A DNA stretch of 64,000 nucleotides from Parahoeflea halophila (GCF_900220985.1 NZ_OCPC01000002.1:310001-374000); one strand, 5' to 3'. Numbered from the stretch's first letter, positions 35,184 through 46,526 are shown. Numbers and translations are program-made. The notes: generated from the letters alone by a model not told the origin.

Positions 35184-37814
35184 ATGGCAATTGAACGATA
35201 CAATCCCAAACAGGCGGAAACCCGCTGGCAGCGCGTGTGGGACGAGGCGCGTATTTACGAGACCGACAACGGCAGTTCGGACCCGAAATACTACGTGCTC
35301 GAGATGTTCCCCTATCCGTCGGGCCGGATTCACATGGGACATGTGCGCAACTACGCCATGGGCGATGTCGTCGCCCGTTACAAGCGCGCCAAGGGCTTCA
35401 ATGTGCTCCATCCCATGGGCTGGGACGCCTTCGGCATGCCGGCCGAGAACGCCGCGATCCAGAACAAGGTTCACCCGCGCGACTGGACCTATGCCAATAT
35501 CGACGCCATGCGCAAGCAGCTCAAATCGATGGGCCTGTCGCTCGACTGGAGCCGCGAATTCGCCACCTGCGACGTCGACTATTACAAACAGCAGCAGGCG
35601 CTGTTTCTCGATTTCCTCAAGGCCGGCCTGATCTATCGCCGCAATTCCAAGGTCAACTGGGATCCGGTCGACATGACGGTGCTGGCCAATGAGCAGGTCA
35701 TTGACGGCCGCGGCTGGCGCTCCGGCGCTCCGGTCGAGCAGCGCGAACTGACTCAATGGTTCTTCCGCATCTCCGATTATGCCGAGGATCTTCTGGCTTC
35801 TCTCGACGAATTGGACCAGTGGCCGGAAAAGGTTCGGCTGATGCAGAAGAACTGGATCGGCAAATCCGAGGGTCTGTCACTGCGCTGGGAGATCGCCGAA
35901 CCGGCAGAAGCCGGCGGCGCAACCGATATCGAGGTCTACACCACGCGGCCCGACACCCTTTATGGCGCTTCGTTCCTGGCTATTGCCGCGGATCATCCGC
36001 TGGCCAGGGAACTGGCTGCCAAGGATCCGGCAGTGGCCGCGTTCTGTGACGAATGCCGCCGCACCGGGACCTCGGTGGCAGCGCTTGAAACAGCCGAAAA
36101 GACCGGCCTGAAGACTGCCATCAACGTAATCCATCCGCTTGATCCTGACTGGACGGTTCCGGTCTATATCGCCAATTTCGTACTGATGGACTACGGCACC
36201 GGCGCCATCTTCGGCTGCCCCTCCGGCGACCAGCGCGACCTTGATTTTGCCCGCAAGTACAATCTGCCGGTCACCCCGGTGGTAATGCCTGCCGATGCGG
36301 ATGCGGCCAGCTTTGTCATCACCGACACCGCTTATGTCGGCGATGGCGTGATGATCAATTCGCGCCATCTCGACGGCCTGACGCCTGACCAGGCGTTTGA
36401 TACCGTTGCTGAACAGCTCGAAGCCCGGACCCTGGGTGATGCACCGCAAGCTGCCCGCAAGACCAATTTCCGCCTCCGCGACTGGGGCCTGTCGCGCCAA
36501 CGCTACTGGGGTGCCCCCATACCGGTAATCCATTGCGACGATTGCGGTGCAGTTCCTGTGCCGGCTAAGGACCTCCCGGTCCAGCTGCCTGATGATGTCA
36601 CGCTGGACAAGCCGGGCAATCCGCTCGATCACCATCCGACCTGGAAGCACGTCAATTGCCCGAGCTGCGGCAATGCAGCCCGGCGGGAAACCGACACGAT
36701 GGACACATTTGTCGATTCGTCCTGGTACTTCGCCCGTTTCACCGCGCCGCGCCACGACACGCCAACCGATCCATCGGTTGCCAGCGCCTGGCTGCCGGTT
36801 GATCAGTATATCGGCGGCATTGAGCACGCGATCCTGCATCTGCTCTATTCGCGCTTCTTCACCCGCGCCATGCAGAAGACCGGCCACGTGGACCTGAAAG
36901 AGCCGTTCCGTGGCCTGTTTACGCAAGGCATGGTGGTTCATGAGACCTACCGCACGGACAGGGGCGGCAAGGGCGAGTGGGTTCCTCCGGCTGACGTGGA
37001 GATCGCAGAAATCGATGGTGTCCGGCAGGCCAAACACGCCAAGACCGGTGAAGCACTTGTCATCGGCTCCATCGAAAAAATGTCGAAATCGAAGAAGAAT
37101 GTCGTCGATCCTGACGACATCATCGACAGCTATGGTGCTGATACTGCTCGGTTTTTCATGCTTTCCGACTCACCACCGGACCGTGACGTGATCTGGACCG
37201 AAGCCGGCGTTGAAGGCGCGCACCGCTTTGTTCAGCGGGTTTGGCGCTTGCTGGGCGAAGCAGCACCCGAACTCGACGCCGTCGAGGCTCAGATCGGTGT
37301 TTCCGGCAAGGCTCTCGAAGTCTCCCGCATCGCCCACAAGACGGTCAAGGCTGTTGGCGAGGACATCGAGAAACTGGCCTTCAACAAGGCCGTGGCCCGG
37401 CTTTATGAATTGGTCAATACGCTGGCAGGACCACTGACGGATGTCGCCGCAGGCAAGGCGGATCCGGACCTCAAGGCCGCCTGCAAGCAGGCTGCAGGCA
37501 TGCTGGTTCAACTTATTGCACCAATGATGCCGCATCTGGCCGAAGAATGCTGGAAATTGCTCGGCAATGACGGCATGGTGGCAACCATCGCATGGCCGGA
37601 TTTCGATCCCAGCCTGGTTACGGATGAACAGATCACCCTGCCGGTTCAGATCAACGGCAAGAAACGCGGCGAATTGACAATTGACCGCAATGCCGACCAA
37701 GCTGCGGTCGAGAAGGCTGTATTGACACTGGACTTCGTTCAAACCGCACTGGGCGGCAATCCGCCACGCAAACTCATCATCGTACCCCAGAGGATCGTCA
37801 ATGTTGTCGTTTGA
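35184..37814 (+). CDS. leuS: leucyl-tRNA synthetase
   Basis: An 876-residue class I LeuRS. HIGH-type motif [12 protein letters not shown] at residues 42-53, zinc-knuckle-like CDDCG and CPSCG in the insertion near 450-500, editing CP1 domain with [20 protein letters not shown] near 255, and KMSKSKKN near 632. Length is standard. The gene overlaps lptE by 14 bases, as commonly seen in rhizobia. Confidence 0.98.
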   Translation: MAIERYNPKQAETRWQRVWDEARIYETDNGSSDPKYYVLEMFPYPSGRIHMGHVRNYAMGDVVARYKRAKGFNVLHPMGWDAFGMPAENAAIQNKVHPRDWTYANIDAMRKQLKSMGLSLDWSREFATCDVDYYKQQQALFLDFLKAGLIYRRNSKVNWDPVDMTVLANEQVIDGRGWRSGAPVEQRELTQWFFRISDYAEDLLASLDELDQWPEKVRLMQKNWIGKSEGLSLRWEIAEPAEAGGATDIEVYTTRPDTLYGASFLAIAADHPLARELAAKDPAVAAFCDECRRTGTSVAALETAEKTGLKTAINVIHPLDPDWTVPVYIANFVLMDYGTGAIFGCPSGDQRDLDFARKYNLPVTPVVMPADADAASFVITDTAYVGDGVMINSRHLDGLTPDQAFDTVAEQLEARTLGDAPQAARKTNFRLRDWGLSRQRYWGAPIPVIHCDDCGAVPVPAKDLPVQLPDDVTLDKPGNPLDHHPTWKHVNCPSCGNAARRETDTMDTFVDSSWYFARFTAPRHDTPTDPSVASAWLPVDQYIGGIEHAILHLLYSRFFTRAMQKTGHVDLKEPFRGLFTQGMVVHETYRTDRGGKGEWVPPADVEIAEIDGVRQAKHAKTGEALVIGSIEKMSKSKKNVVDPDDIIDSYGADTARFFMLSDSPPDRDVIWTEAGVEGAHRFVQRVWRLLGEAAPELDAVEAQIGVSGKALEVSRIAHKTVKAVGEDIEKLAFNKAVARLYELVNTLAGPLTDVAAGKADPDLKAACKQAAGMLVQLIAPMMPHLAEECWKLLGNDGMVATIAWPDFDPSLVTDEQITLPVQINGKKRGELTIDRNADQAAVEKAVLTLDFVQTALGGNPPRKLIIVPQRIVNVVV

Positions 37815-38304
37815 AGTTTGCGGATGGGACAGCAGAGCAAGGGTACTTGCAGCCCTGCTCGGCCTCGGGATGCTGGCCGGTTGCCAGGCGCAGCCGCTTT
37901 ACGGTTCCATGCAAGACCAGCAACAATCCGTCTTTGTGTCGGAGGCCGATAGCAGGATAGAACAGGTGGTCCGCAATGAGCTGGTACTCGGCTTTGGCGG
38001 TGAACAGGCCAACAGCACTTACACTCTTGATCTGGTGGTGACTTCAACAACCGCGGGCTTGTTGCCCGGCGGGCTCGACAACGAGTTCTCAGCTGCCCGC
38101 ACCACCGTGACAGCAGCTTATGTACTGAAATCAGCGAGCACCGGCGAAGCAGTCAAGTCCGGTACCCGCTTCGCTGATGCGCAACTCGATCTGCCTTCAC
38201 AGAATTTCGCCCAGGAAAGAGCCAAGCTAGAAGCGGAAGATCGCGCTGCACGGCAAGTTGCGAACCTGGTGCGCGCCGACATCGCGGCAGCCCTCGCACG
38301 CTAG
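37801..38304 (+). CDS. lptE: LPS-assembly lipoprotein LptE
   Basis: A 167-residue outer-membrane lipoprotein that plugs LptD for LPS insertion. The signal peptide ends in a lipobox LAGC with the lipidated Cys28, followed by QAQPLYG. The C-terminal region has the RLD-type [21 protein letters not shown] typical of the family. It overlaps leuS by 14 bases and lies upstream of holA, the standard leuS-lptE-holA arrangement. Confidence 0.9.
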   Translation: MLSFEVCGWDSRARVLAALLGLGMLAGCQAQPLYGSMQDQQQSVFVSEADSRIEQVVRNELVLGFGGEQANSTYTLDLVVTSTTAGLLPGGLDNEFSAARTTVTAAYVLKSASTGEAVKSGTRFADAQLDLPSQNFAQERAKLEAEDRAARQVANLVRADIAAALAR

Positions 38305-38429
38305 GCACTCGGCGTTCACTTGCCGGGTTGAATGCTGAACAACAGGCGTCGTTAGGGGATAACTCAACCTCGCGCGCGAAGTAACCTGTTTGCGCGGCGC
38401 CTTATTTTGAACCGGGACTCAGAGGCGGC

Positions 38430-39458
38430 ATGGCACAGCTCAAGAACCATGAATTCGCCGGATTTGTCCGGCGCGAAGGGACACCTTACCGAATCGTGCT
38501 TGTCTATGGTCCCGACCGGGGGCTGGTCTCGGAACGCTCCGCCGAAGTGGCCGCCAAAACCGGGGTCGATCTCAAGGATGATTTCTCCGTTCTCAAGCTT
38601 GAATCTTCAGATCTGTCCAGCGATCCTGGGCGGCTGGCCGATGAATTCGGTGCCATTAGCCTGTTCGGAGGAGACCGCCTGGTCTGGGTCAAGAATGCCG
38701 GCAACGAGCGCGGGCTTGTACAGGCCGTCACAGCTCTGGTTGACGCGGAACCGGGATCTTCCCACCTGCTGATCGAGGCAGGGGACCTGAAAAAGGGCAG
38801 CGGCCTGCGCAAGGTCGTTGAGAACGCCCGCACGGCGCTGGCCATTCCCTGCTACGCCGACGACGCCAGAGGCATACAGGCGCTCATTGACGAGGAACTC
38901 GGCAACGCCGACCTGACCATCCAGGGGGAGGCGCGCCAGCGTCTCACCCAATTGCTTGGCGGGGATCGCTTGGCGAGCCGTAACGAATTGAAAAAACTTG
39001 CACTTTACTGCCATGGCAAAGGTACCGTCACTGATGACGATGTTGTCGAGGCCATTGGCGACGTCGCGGCCCTCTCGGTAGATGATGCCGTTGATGCCGT
39101 GTTCTCCGGTGATCCCGTTCGGCTGGAAGCAGCATTGGAGCGGATTCTCGCGTCGAAGACATCCGTCTTCCTGGTGCTGCGCAGCTGTATCATGCAGTTT
39201 GAGCAGCTCGACGCCATGCGCTCGCTGGTCGAAAATCACGGGCGCCAACCGGCCCAGGCCTTGACCGAAAGGGGGCGCGGCATCCACTTCAAGCGAAAGC
39301 CGGTGGTCGAACGCGCCTTGCGCCATTGGCGGCTGGAAGCCATCAACCGGGAAATGCGCCGGCTCTCCGATGCCGTGCTCGACACCCGGCGCAGGCCGCA
39401 GCTTGAAGCCTCCATTGCCCGGCAGGCTCTGCTGAGAACTTGCCTGCTAAGCCGCTAG
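38430..39458 (+). CDS. holA: DNA polymerase III subunit delta
   Basis: A 342-residue clamp-loader delta subunit that opens the beta clamp. Seen: YRIVLVYGPDRGLVSERS near residue 20, LKLESSDLSSDPGRLADE near 54, ISLFGGDRLVWVKNAG near 75, and the C-terminal lid helices HFKRKPVVERALRHW. Family length. It is convergent with parB; only 24 bp separate their stop codons and no hairpin is seen there. Confidence 0.94.
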   Translation: MAQLKNHEFAGFVRREGTPYRIVLVYGPDRGLVSERSAEVAAKTGVDLKDDFSVLKLESSDLSSDPGRLADEFGAISLFGGDRLVWVKNAGNERGLVQAVTALVDAEPGSSHLLIEAGDLKKGSGLRKVVENARTALAIPCYADDARGIQALIDEELGNADLTIQGEARQRLTQLLGGDRLASRNELKKLALYCHGKGTVTDDDVVEAIGDVAALSVDDAVDAVFSGDPVRLEAALERILASKTSVFLVLRSCIMQFEQLDAMRSLVENHGRQPAQALTERGRGIHFKRKPVVERALRHWRLEAINREMRRLSDAVLDTRRRPQLEASIARQALLRTCLLSR

Positions 39459-39482
39459 GCCGCTTATCACTGCACTATCGTG

Positions 39483-40373
39483 CTATTTCTCGCCCAGAAG
39501 CCGGCAAAGCTCGTCAAGTTGTTCAAGCGACTTGTAGTCGATCCGCAACTGGCCGCCCTGTCCCTTGTGGGCCAGTTGCACCTTGAGCCCCAGCACGTCG
39601 GAGAGGCTTCGTTCCAGCGCCAGTGTGTCGGCGTCCTTCTGATCGGAACGGCTCGACTTGGTTTCCAGCCCTTCCGGCTTACTGCTCTGATCAGCATCCT
39701 TCTGAGCCAGCTTCTCCGCATCGCGCACCGAAAGGCCCTCGTCGGCAATCTTGCGTGCCAGGCCGACCGGATCCGAGGTCGAGACGATGGCGCGGGCATG
39801 GCCCGCCGACAACGCTCCTTCCGCCAGCATGCTGCGGACTTCGTCCGGCAGTTTCAGCAAGCGCAATGAATTGGCCACGTGACTGCGGCTCTTGCCAATC
39901 ACTTCTCCAAGGTCGTTCTGGGTGTAGCCATAATGGGCAATCAGCTGCTCGTAGCCCTGCGCCTCTTCCAGCGCATTGAGATCCGCACGCTGGACGTTTT
40001 CCACAATGGCGATTTCCAGCGCGGTGCGGTCGTCCACATCGCGCACGATGACCGGAATTTCCACCAGGCCGGCCATCTGTGCGGCACGCCAGCGGCGTTC
40101 ACCGGCAATGATCTCATAGCGGTCATCGCCACCGCGGCGGACCATCACCGGCTGCACGATCCCGTGCTGGCGGATCGAATTCGACAGATCCTCAAGATCA
40201 GCCGGGTCGAAGCTTCTGCGCGGGTTCCGTGGATTTCGGCTGACATGCTCGATCGGCACTGTCCGGTCCGCCGAAACATTGGGTTTCGACGGGGATTGCG
40301 CCGGCTGGTCAATTTCTCCGATCAGGGCCGCCAAACCACGACCGAGGCGCTTTCTATTTACATCGTCCGACAT
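39483..40373 (-). CDS. parB: chromosome partitioning protein ParB
   Basis: A 296-residue ParB/Spo0J: short N-terminal GRGLAALIGE ParA-interaction motif, CTPase box with ENVQRADLNALEEA and GERRWRAA, HTH with YTQNDLGEVIGKSRSHVANSLRLL, and C-terminal dimerisation region. It binds parS, spreads and, with ParA, segregates origins. The start at 40373 (MSDDVNRKRLG) fits the family; ATGs at 40379 and 40385 add two and four residues. Operon with parA. Confidence 0.97.
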   Translation of the reverse strand: MSDDVNRKRLGRGLAALIGEIDQPAQSPSKPNVSADRTVPIEHVSRNPRNPRRSFDPADLEDLSNSIRQHGIVQPVMVRRGGDDRYEIIAGERRWRAAQMAGLVEIPVIVRDVDDRTALEIAIVENVQRADLNALEEAQGYEQLIAHYGYTQNDLGEVIGKSRSHVANSLRLLKLPDEVRSMLAEGALSAGHARAIVSTSDPVGLARKIADEGLSVRDAEKLAQKDADQSSKPEGLETKSSRSDQKDADTLALERSLSDVLGLKVQLAHKGQGGQLRIDYKSLEQLDELCRLLGEK

Positions 40374-40407
40374 TGTCATATCCATCTTCGCAGCTCGACC
40401 GCTCGGG

Positions 40408-41202
40408 TCAGGCAGCCTTACGATTGCGTTCGCGTTGAATAACTTCGGAGGCCAGCTGCAGATAGGCCTGGCTGCCGGCACATTTTAGATCATAGAGTAT
40501 CGCCGGCTTTCCATAGGAGGGCGCCTCGGAAACCCGCACATTCCGGGGAATGAGGGTCCGATAGACCTTGTCTCCAAGATGCGAGCGGACATCCTCGACC
40601 ACCTGCAGCGCAAGATTATTGCGCGCATCATACATCGTCATCACGATGCCCTGGATGTCGAGTGTCGGGTTAAGTGAGTCCCGGACCTGGCCCACTGTTT
40701 CCAGCAGCTGGCTCAGACCCTCGAGCGCAAAGAACTCGCACTGCAGTGGCACCAGGATCGAATGCGCTGCCGCCATGGCATTCATGGTCAAGAGGTTGAG
40801 TGAGGGCGGACAGTCGATCAGCACATAATCGTAATGCTTGGCATCATCTCCCTGCAGCGCCTTCTTGAGCTTGAAAACCCGATCCGACATTCCCGAAATT
40901 TCCATTTCCACCCCGAGCAGATCCATAGTCGAGGGAATTATGCTCAAATGAGGCACGGCCGTCTGCCGCACGGTTTCAGCGACAGTCGCGTTTTGCGTCA
41001 ACAGGTCATAGGCCGAAACGCCACGATCCTTGCGATCGATTCCCAGCCCGGTACTGGCATTGCCCTGCGGATCGATATCGACGATCAACACTTCCTCGCC
41101 GATCGCCGCAAGGGCGGTGGCGAGGTTGATTGCGGTTGTGGTTTTGCCCACGCCGCCTTTCTGGTTGGCGATGGTGATGATCCGGTTCTTCGAATGGTGC
41201 AT
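40408..41202 (-). CDS. parA: chromosome partitioning ATPase ParA
   Basis: A 264-residue deviant-Walker ATPase: IITIANQKGGVGKTTTAINLA with P-loop at 15-23, VDIDPQGNASTGLG near 42, and VLIDCPPSLNLLTMNAM near 126. It forms the DNA-bound gradient that moves ParB-parS. 34 bp precede parB; rsmG lies 17 bp upstream on the same strand. Confidence 0.98.
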   Translation of the reverse strand: MHHSKNRIITIANQKGGVGKTTTAINLATALAAIGEEVLIVDIDPQGNASTGLGIDRKDRGVSAYDLLTQNATVAETVRQTAVPHLSIIPSTMDLLGVEMEISGMSDRVFKLKKALQGDDAKHYDYVLIDCPPSLNLLTMNAMAAAHSILVPLQCEFFALEGLSQLLETVGQVRDSLNPTLDIQGIVMTMYDARNNLALQVVEDVRSHLGDKVYRTLIPRNVRVSEAPSYGKPAILYDLKCAGSQAYLQLASEVIQRERNRKAA

Positions 41203-41219
41203 CGAAAAGGGTCCGCGGC

Positions 41220-41855
41220 TTAGTTACGCTTGGATAGATTGCTGACCTCCAGGATTGCCGATCCATCCTGTGCCAGACTTTGATGTTCTACCAGATCGAA
41301 GACCCAATGGTCACGCGCTGATCTCACTTCTTCCCGGTAATCCAAGCCTTTGTGAAACCAGATCTGCAAATCTGGGTTTTTCTCAAGAAACAGGGAACTG
41401 TATTCGAGCAGTTCCGTCAGGGATGCAAGCGCCCGCGCCGAAACTGCTTCCAAACCCTCCAGTTTTTCCGCTGCAGCCTCGATCCGAGTCGGGTGCACGC
41501 TCGCTCTGGCACCGGTTTCAAGAATCACTTGACGCAGAAATGCGGCCTTTTTGTTGTTGCTTTCGACGAGATGGACCCAGCCGGCTTCTCTCTCACGCAG
41601 ACAAATGGCGGTCACCAGCCCCGGAAATCCTGCGCCACTCCCCATGTCAACCCATGTCAATGGTTCCGGTTTCAGGCGAAAAAGCTGAAGACTGTCGAGA
41701 ACATGCCGTTCCCAAAGCTCTGGAAGAGTCTTGGGTGAAATCAGGTTGATCGACGCCTGCCATTTTCGCACCAGATCGCTGTAGAGCCGCAACTTGTCCC
41801 ATGTTTCACGTGAAACAAATTCGCTCTCCGCGAAATTACTATTTGCCTCTGTCAC
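41220..41855 (-). CDS. rsmG: 16S rRNA (guanine-527-N7)-methyltransferase
   Basis: A 211-residue RsmG (GidB) with SAM-binding motif VDMGSGAGFPGLVTA near residue 70 and LVESNNKKAAFLRQV near 97. Start is a GTG at 41855, one base after the mnmG stop; longer readings (TTG 41870) overlap mnmG. A perfect parS lies inside the gene and encodes FVSRET at the N-terminus, a known feature of this gene in other bacteria. Confidence 0.95.
   Translation of the reverse strand: MTEANSNFAESEFVSRETWDKLRLYSDLVRKWQASINLISPKTLPELWERHVLDSLQLFRLKPEPLTWVDMGSGAGFPGLVTAICLREREAGWVHLVESNNKKAAFLRQVILETGARASVHPTRIEAAAEKLEGLEAVSARALASLTELLEYSSLFLEKNPDLQIWFHKGLDYREEVRSARDHWVFDLVEHQSLAQDGSAILEVSNLSKRN
41802..41817. other. 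parS site 1 (perfect)
   Basis: TGTTTCACGTGAAACA, identical to the bacterial parS consensus, inside rsmG and about 0.6 kb from the start of parA. Confidence 0.95.
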
Positions 41856-41856
41856 G

Positions 41857-43737
41857 TTAGACCGCCGCAAATCTGTCGGTAGGATCTCCGGACTGGTGCT
41901 TGCGCAAATGTGCGAGGAGCAAAGCGATAGCCGCGGGTGTCATTCCCTCAATCCGTTCAGCATGCCCGATCGAGGGCGGCCGAACCTTCTCGAGCTTGGA
42001 CCGAAGCTCATGTGAGAGACCAGGGAGCCTGGAATAATCAAAATTCTCGGGAATCTTTCGGCTTTCTTCAAGCTGGCGTTGCTCGATTTCCTGCTTCTGC
42101 CGATCCAGATACACGGCGTAAACCGCATCTACCGCCGCGGCATTCAGGATTTTTTCCCCATGGTGACCGAGCTCTGGCCAGATCTTCAAGATACGCTCAA
42201 GATCGATATCAGGATAGGAAAGTAACTGGAACGCCGTACGCCGTATGCCATCCTTGTTCAACTTCAGCCCATGCTTCAACGCTTCACTTGGTGAGAGACT
42301 CCGTGCAGACAAATCATTCAAACATTTCGTCAGCGAATCGAAATAGGTCTCGAACTTTACTCGGCGCTCCGAAGAAACACATCCCAGCTCGGTCGCTTTC
42401 TGCGTCAGCCGTAGCTCTGCGTTGTCGGCCCGAAGCGAGAGCCGATACTCTGCCCTCGATGTGAACATGCGGTACGGTTCACTGATGCCCTTGGTGGTAA
42501 GATCATCCACCATGACGCCGATATAGGAATCTGTCCGGCTGAACAGACACGGCGCCCGACCCTGAACCTGCAGCGCGGCATTCAAACCTGCGACCAATCC
42601 CTGGGCCCCGGCTTCCTCATAGCCCGTCGTGCCGTTGATTTGTCCGGCGAGATAGAGACCGCCGATATTCCTTGTTTCCAGCGTTTGCCGCAATTCGCGC
42701 GGATCGACATGGTCATATTCGATCGCATAGCCCGGCTGAATTATGCGGACATTTTCCAGACCGGGAATCGTCCTCAGAAATGCGTCCTGAACTTCTTCCG
42801 GCAGCGATGTCGAGATTCCGTTGGGATAGACAGTTGAATCGTCGAGACCTTCCGGCTCGAGAAAAATCTGATGACCGTCACGTTCGCCGAAGCGAACAAT
42901 CTTGTCCTCGATGGACGGACAATAACGCGGACCGACCCCTTCGATCTGCCCGGAATACATAGCGGAGCGATGTATATTCTCCTGGATGATGCGATGAGTC
43001 CGCTCAGTCGTCCTGGTGATACCGCACCGGATTTGCGGAACCTCTATCCTTTCGGTCAGGAAAGAGAAGGGGATCGGTTCTGCATCCGCTTCCTGCCACT
43101 CCACCAGGTCCCAGTTTATCGTATCGCCGTCGAGGCGCGCTGGAGTCCCGGTCTTCAATCGGCCCATCTGAAAGCCTGCGCGTTCCAGGGTCTCCGACAG
43201 TCCAAGCGACGGTTCCTCGTTCATCCGCCCGGCCGGAATTTTCCGGTCACCTATATGGATCAGGCCACGAAGGAAAGTGCCTGTGGTCAAAACCACTGCA
43301 GAGGTATCTATCCGCCTTCCGTCTTTCAACAGAACCGCTGTGAGTTGATTGCCATCAACTGCCAGATCATCCGCCTCAGCCTCTATGATATCTAGGTTCG
43401 GCGTCGCCTTGAGAAGGGTTTGAATGGCCTGCTTGTAGAGCTTCCGGTCTGCCTGTGTCCGGGGACCCCATACGGCCGGTCCCTTGCGCCGGTTGAGCAT
43501 TCTGAACTGGATACCGGATTGATCGGCTGCCTGGCCCATCAGACCGTCCATGGCATCGATCTCGCGCACGAGATGGCCTTTGCCAAGCCCGCCGATGGCG
43601 GGGTTGCATGACATGGTACCGATGGTGTCTATCTTGTGTGTCACAATCGCAGTTTTGGCACCGAGCCTTGCGGAAGCTGCTGCTGCTTCACTGCCGGCGT
43701 GACCCCCGCCAATTACAACGACATCATATTTCATCAT
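41857..43737 (-). CDS. mnmG: tRNA uridine-5-carboxymethylaminomethyl modification enzyme MnmG
   Basis: A 626-residue FAD enzyme (GidA) that with MnmE makes cmnm5U34 in tRNA. FAD loop [13 protein letters not shown] at residues 7-19, [13 protein letters not shown] near 43, [15 protein letters not shown] near 170, and [12 protein letters not shown] near 365. C-terminal helical domain with [10 protein letters not shown]. Two start ATGs (43737, 43734) are adjacent. Confidence 0.98.
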   Translation of the reverse strand: MMKYDVVVIGGGHAGSEAAAASARLGAKTAIVTHKIDTIGTMSCNPAIGGLGKGHLVREIDAMDGLMGQAADQSGIQFRMLNRRKGPAVWGPRTQADRKLYKQAIQTLLKATPNLDIIEAEADDLAVDGNQLTAVLLKDGRRIDTSAVVLTTGTFLRGLIHIGDRKIPAGRMNEEPSLGLSETLERAGFQMGRLKTGTPARLDGDTINWDLVEWQEADAEPIPFSFLTERIEVPQIRCGITRTTERTHRIIQENIHRSAMYSGQIEGVGPRYCPSIEDKIVRFGERDGHQIFLEPEGLDDSTVYPNGISTSLPEEVQDAFLRTIPGLENVRIIQPGYAIEYDHVDPRELRQTLETRNIGGLYLAGQINGTTGYEEAGAQGLVAGLNAALQVQGRAPCLFSRTDSYIGVMVDDLTTKGISEPYRMFTSRAEYRLSLRADNAELRLTQKATELGCVSSERRVKFETYFDSLTKCLNDLSARSLSPSEALKHGLKLNKDGIRRTAFQLLSYPDIDLERILKIWPELGHHGEKILNAAAVDAVYAVYLDRQKQEIEQRQLEESRKIPENFDYSRLPGLSHELRSKLEKVRPPSIGHAERIEGMTPAAIALLLAHLRKHQSGDPTDRFAAV

Positions 43738-43791
43738 CTATCTCCGCGAGACTGACTGCTTGGCTACGCTCTTTCGCTGAGTCAAGGGGTT

Positions 43792-43807
43792 TGTTTCACG
43801 TGAAACG
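43792..43807. other. parS site 2 (one mismatch)
   Basis: TGTTTCACGTGAAACG, 15 of 16 bases of the consensus, in the mnmG-mnmE gap. Confidence 0.9.
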
Positions 43808-43840
43808 CGAACCAGGATATGGCGGGCTCAGCAGATCCAA

Positions 43841-43856
43841 TGTTTCACGTGAATCA
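43841..43856. other. parS site 3 (one mismatch)
   Basis: TGTTTCACGTGAATCA, 15 of 16, in the mnmG-mnmE gap. Same variant as site 4 and, reverse-complemented, as the site at 60199. Confidence 0.9.
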
Positions 43857-43878
43857 CCATCCCAAGCTTGTAGCAGAT

Positions 43879-43894
43879 TGTTTCACGTGAATCA
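43879..43894. other. parS site 4 (one mismatch)
   Basis: TGTTTCACGTGAATCA, overlapping the mnmE stop codon (TGA at 43894-43892). Confidence 0.9.
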
Positions 43895-45217
43895 TTTTCC
43901 GACGCAGAATTCTGAAAAAATCACACCGAGAAGGTCTTCGACATCGACATTGCCAGTGATCTTCCCGAGCGCATGCGCCGCACTCCGGAGATGCTCGGAC
44001 CTCAGCTCAATAGGGAGGGTTTCGCTGGAGATGGCGGCACTCAACTCTTCCTCGCATTTCCGCAAATACTGGACATGCCGGGTGCGGGTCGGAACATTAT
44101 CGCCGTTCGCCGGGTGAATGGCTGACAATCGCCGACCAATAAGTGCGATCAGCTGATCGAGTCCGGATCCCGCCAGGCTGGAGACCAGTACATCAGTCTT
44201 CTCGATGGTTGCGGGTTGTTCCTCCAGGAGATCCGACTTTGTCCAAACGACCACCGTGGGACTATCGATCACCGGATTCGCTCCTTGCTGTTCGATCAAT
44301 GAACTCGAATCCCGAAGTTCCAGCACCAGATCGGCACTATTGGCGGCCGCCAAACTGCGGCGAATACCTTCCTGTTCGATACCGTCGTCCGAAGATCTCA
44401 GCCCTGCCGTATCCTGCAGCAGCACCAAGTGCCCGCCAACATCCAGTCGTACTTCGACAATGTCACGTGTTGTCCCGGGTTGATCAGAAACGATAGCGAC
44501 ATCCCTTTGGGCCAGCGCATTCATCAGCGAAGATTTGCCGGCATTTGGAGCACCGATCAATGCCACTCGGAAACCGTCGCGGACAACTTCACCGCTTCTT
44601 GCTTGCAACAAGTGGTCCGTAAGCTCGGTTCTGAGTTGTTCCATGGATGGCCAGATACGAGCTGCCACCGAGCCCGGAATGTCCTCTTCGTCCGAAAAAT
44701 CCAGTTCGGCTTCAATCATAGCCCGTGCATGGGTGATGCGTTTTGCCCAGCTATCGTAGATATCACGCAACCGCCCATCGGCCTGACCCAAAGCCTGGCG
44801 CCGCTGCGCTTCGGTTTCAGCGCGTATCAGGTCGGACAGGCCTTCCACCGCAGTGAGATCCATGCGGCCGTTCTCGAACGCTCTTCGTGTGTATTCTCCC
44901 GGTTCCGCCAATCGGTATCCGGGCAAGCGCGAAAGAAGATCAATCACCGCCGAAACCGATGCGCGGCCGCCATGAATGTGAAACTCTGCGACATCTTCGC
45001 CGGTAAACGATCTCGGACCCGGAAAGAACAGCACCAAGCCCTGGTCCAGTTCCATGCCCTGCTCATCCCTTAGACGCGCTAAAACTGCTTGTCTTGGCGG
45101 GGGGATTGAACCCGATATCGTTTCGAGTCCGAATCGAACGCCCGGCCCCGATATCCGGATAACCGCGACACCGGCAGGCGGCGCGCCCGAGGAGAGGGCA
45201 AAAATGGTATCCCGCAT
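43892..45217 (-). CDS. mnmE: tRNA modification GTPase MnmE
   Basis: A 441-residue MnmE (TrmE) that partners MnmG in wobble-uridine modification. N-terminal folate-binding domain (TIFALSSGAPPAGVAVIRISG, then RSFTGEDVAEFHIHGG), central G domain with GAPNAGKSSLMNAL, DQPGTTRD and QDTAGLR (about residues 218-375), and the C-terminal FCVGK (C-x-G-K) motif. Overlaps the parS-containing intergenic region at its end. Confidence 0.98.
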   Translation of the reverse strand: MRDTIFALSSGAPPAGVAVIRISGPGVRFGLETISGSIPPPRQAVLARLRDEQGMELDQGLVLFFPGPRSFTGEDVAEFHIHGGRASVSAVIDLLSRLPGYRLAEPGEYTRRAFENGRMDLTAVEGLSDLIRAETEAQRRQALGQADGRLRDIYDSWAKRITHARAMIEAELDFSDEEDIPGSVAARIWPSMEQLRTELTDHLLQARSGEVVRDGFRVALIGAPNAGKSSLMNALAQRDVAIVSDQPGTTRDIVEVRLDVGGHLVLLQDTAGLRSSDDGIEQEGIRRSLAAANSADLVLELRDSSSLIEQQGANPVIDSPTVVVWTKSDLLEEQPATIEKTDVLVSSLAGSGLDQLIALIGRRLSAIHPANGDNVPTRTRHVQYLRKCEEELSAAISSETLPIELRSEHLRSAAHALGKITGNVDVEDLLGVIFSEFCVGK

Positions 45218-45260
45218 TATCGTACCGGTTTCGAATCGAATCGGTTAATTGCGCGACTTA

Positions 45261-46526
45261 TCAGGTGTTCATGGAATCGAAGAAGTCGCTGTTGGTCTTG
45301 GTCTGCTTGAGCTTGTCGATCAGGAATTCGATTGCATCTGTGGTCCCCATCGGGGCCAGAATCCGGCGCAACACAAAGATCTTTTGCAGATCCTGTTTCG
45401 GAACCAGCAAATCTTCCTTGCGGGTGCCGGACTTGAGAATATCCATAGACGGGAAAATTCTCTTGTCTGCAACCTTACGATCAAGCACGATTTCGGAGTT
45501 GCCGGTGCCCTTGAATTCCTCGAAGATCACTTCATCCATGCGCGAACCGGTATCGATCAGTGCGGTTGCAATAATGGTCAGCGAACCGCCTTCCTCGATG
45601 TTACGCGCGGCGCCGAAGAAGCGCTTCGGGCGCTGCAGCGCATTGGCGTCGACACCACCGGTCAGGACCTTGCCCGACGAAGGCACCACGGTGTTATAGG
45701 CCCGGCCCAGGCGGGTGATCGAATCGAGCAGAATGACGACATCGCGGCCATGCTCCACCAGCCGCTTGGCTTTCTCGATAACCATCTCGGCCACCTGCAC
45801 GTGACGGACGGCCGGTTCGTCAAAGGTCGAGGCCACAACCTCACCCTTGACCGAGCGCTGCATGTCGGTGACTTCCTCCGGACGCTCATCGATCAGGAGA
45901 ACGATCAGATAGCAGTCGGGATGATTGGCGGTGATCGAATGGGCAATGTTCTGCAGCAGAACCGTCTTGCCGGTACGCGGTGGTGCCACGATCAGGCCGC
46001 GCTGCCCCTTTCCGATCGGAGCAACAAGGTCGATCACCCGGGCGGAAATGTCCTTGGTGGTCGGATTGTCGATTTCCATCTTGAACCGCGTGTCAGGATA
46101 GAGCGGCGTCAGATTGTCGAAATGCACCTTGTGGCGGATCTTCTCCGGATCCTCGAAATTGATTGTGTTGACCTTCAGGAGCGCGAAATAGCGTTCGCCT
46201 TCCTTCGGCCCGCGGATCGGTCCTTCGACAGTATCACCTGTCTTCAGCGAAAACCGGCGGATCTGCGACGGAGAAATATAGATGTCATCCGGACCAGGCA
46301 GGTAGTTGGCGTTGGCAGATCGCATGAAACCGAAGCCGTCCTGCAGGACTTCAACCACGCCCTCACCAATAATTTCGACCTCCTGCGCAGCGAGTTGCTT
46401 GAGGATCGCAAACATCAACTCCTGCTTGCGCATTACGCCCGCATTTTCGACTTCAACTGATTCGGCAAAAGCCAACAGGTCGGTCGGGGTCTTGTTCTTG
46501 AGCTCTTGAAGCTTCATTTCCTGCAT
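45261..46526 (-). CDS. rho: transcription termination factor Rho
   Basis: A 421-residue Rho helicase. N-terminal [21 protein letters not shown]-binding cold-shock-like domain with [22 protein letters not shown], Walker [11 protein letters not shown] near residue 178, Walker [12 protein letters not shown], and the Q/R-loop region. Start at 46526 fits rhizobial Rho; the frame extends 60 codons upstream but that part lies in the leader. hemJ is upstream on the same strand. Confidence 0.97.
   Translation of the reverse strand: MQEMKLQELKNKTPTDLLAFAESVEVENAGVMRKQELMFAILKQLAAQEVEIIGEGVVEVLQDGFGFMRSANANYLPGPDDIYISPSQIRRFSLKTGDTVEGPIRGPKEGERYFALLKVNTINFEDPEKIRHKVHFDNLTPLYPDTRFKMEIDNPTTKDISARVIDLVAPIGKGQRGLIVAPPRTGKTVLLQNIAHSITANHPDCYLIVLLIDERPEEVTDMQRSVKGEVVASTFDEPAVRHVQVAEMVIEKAKRLVEHGRDVVILLDSITRLGRAYNTVVPSSGKVLTGGVDANALQRPKRFFGAARNIEEGGSLTIIATALIDTGSRMDEVIFEEFKGTGNSEIVLDRKVADKRIFPSMDILKSGTRKEDLLVPKQDLQKIFVLRRILAPMGTTDAIEFLIDKLKQTKTNSDFFDSMNT

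Larger units (their letters stand above)
43738..43891. promoter_or_regulatory. mnmE-mnmG gap carrying the parS cluster
   Basis: The 154-bp gap between mnmE and mnmG holds parS sites 2-4. No coding potential was seen. The sites surround the region where a promoter for mnmG-rsmG-parA-parB could lie, so ParB binding may also affect its own operon; that is inference. Confidence 0.6.
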
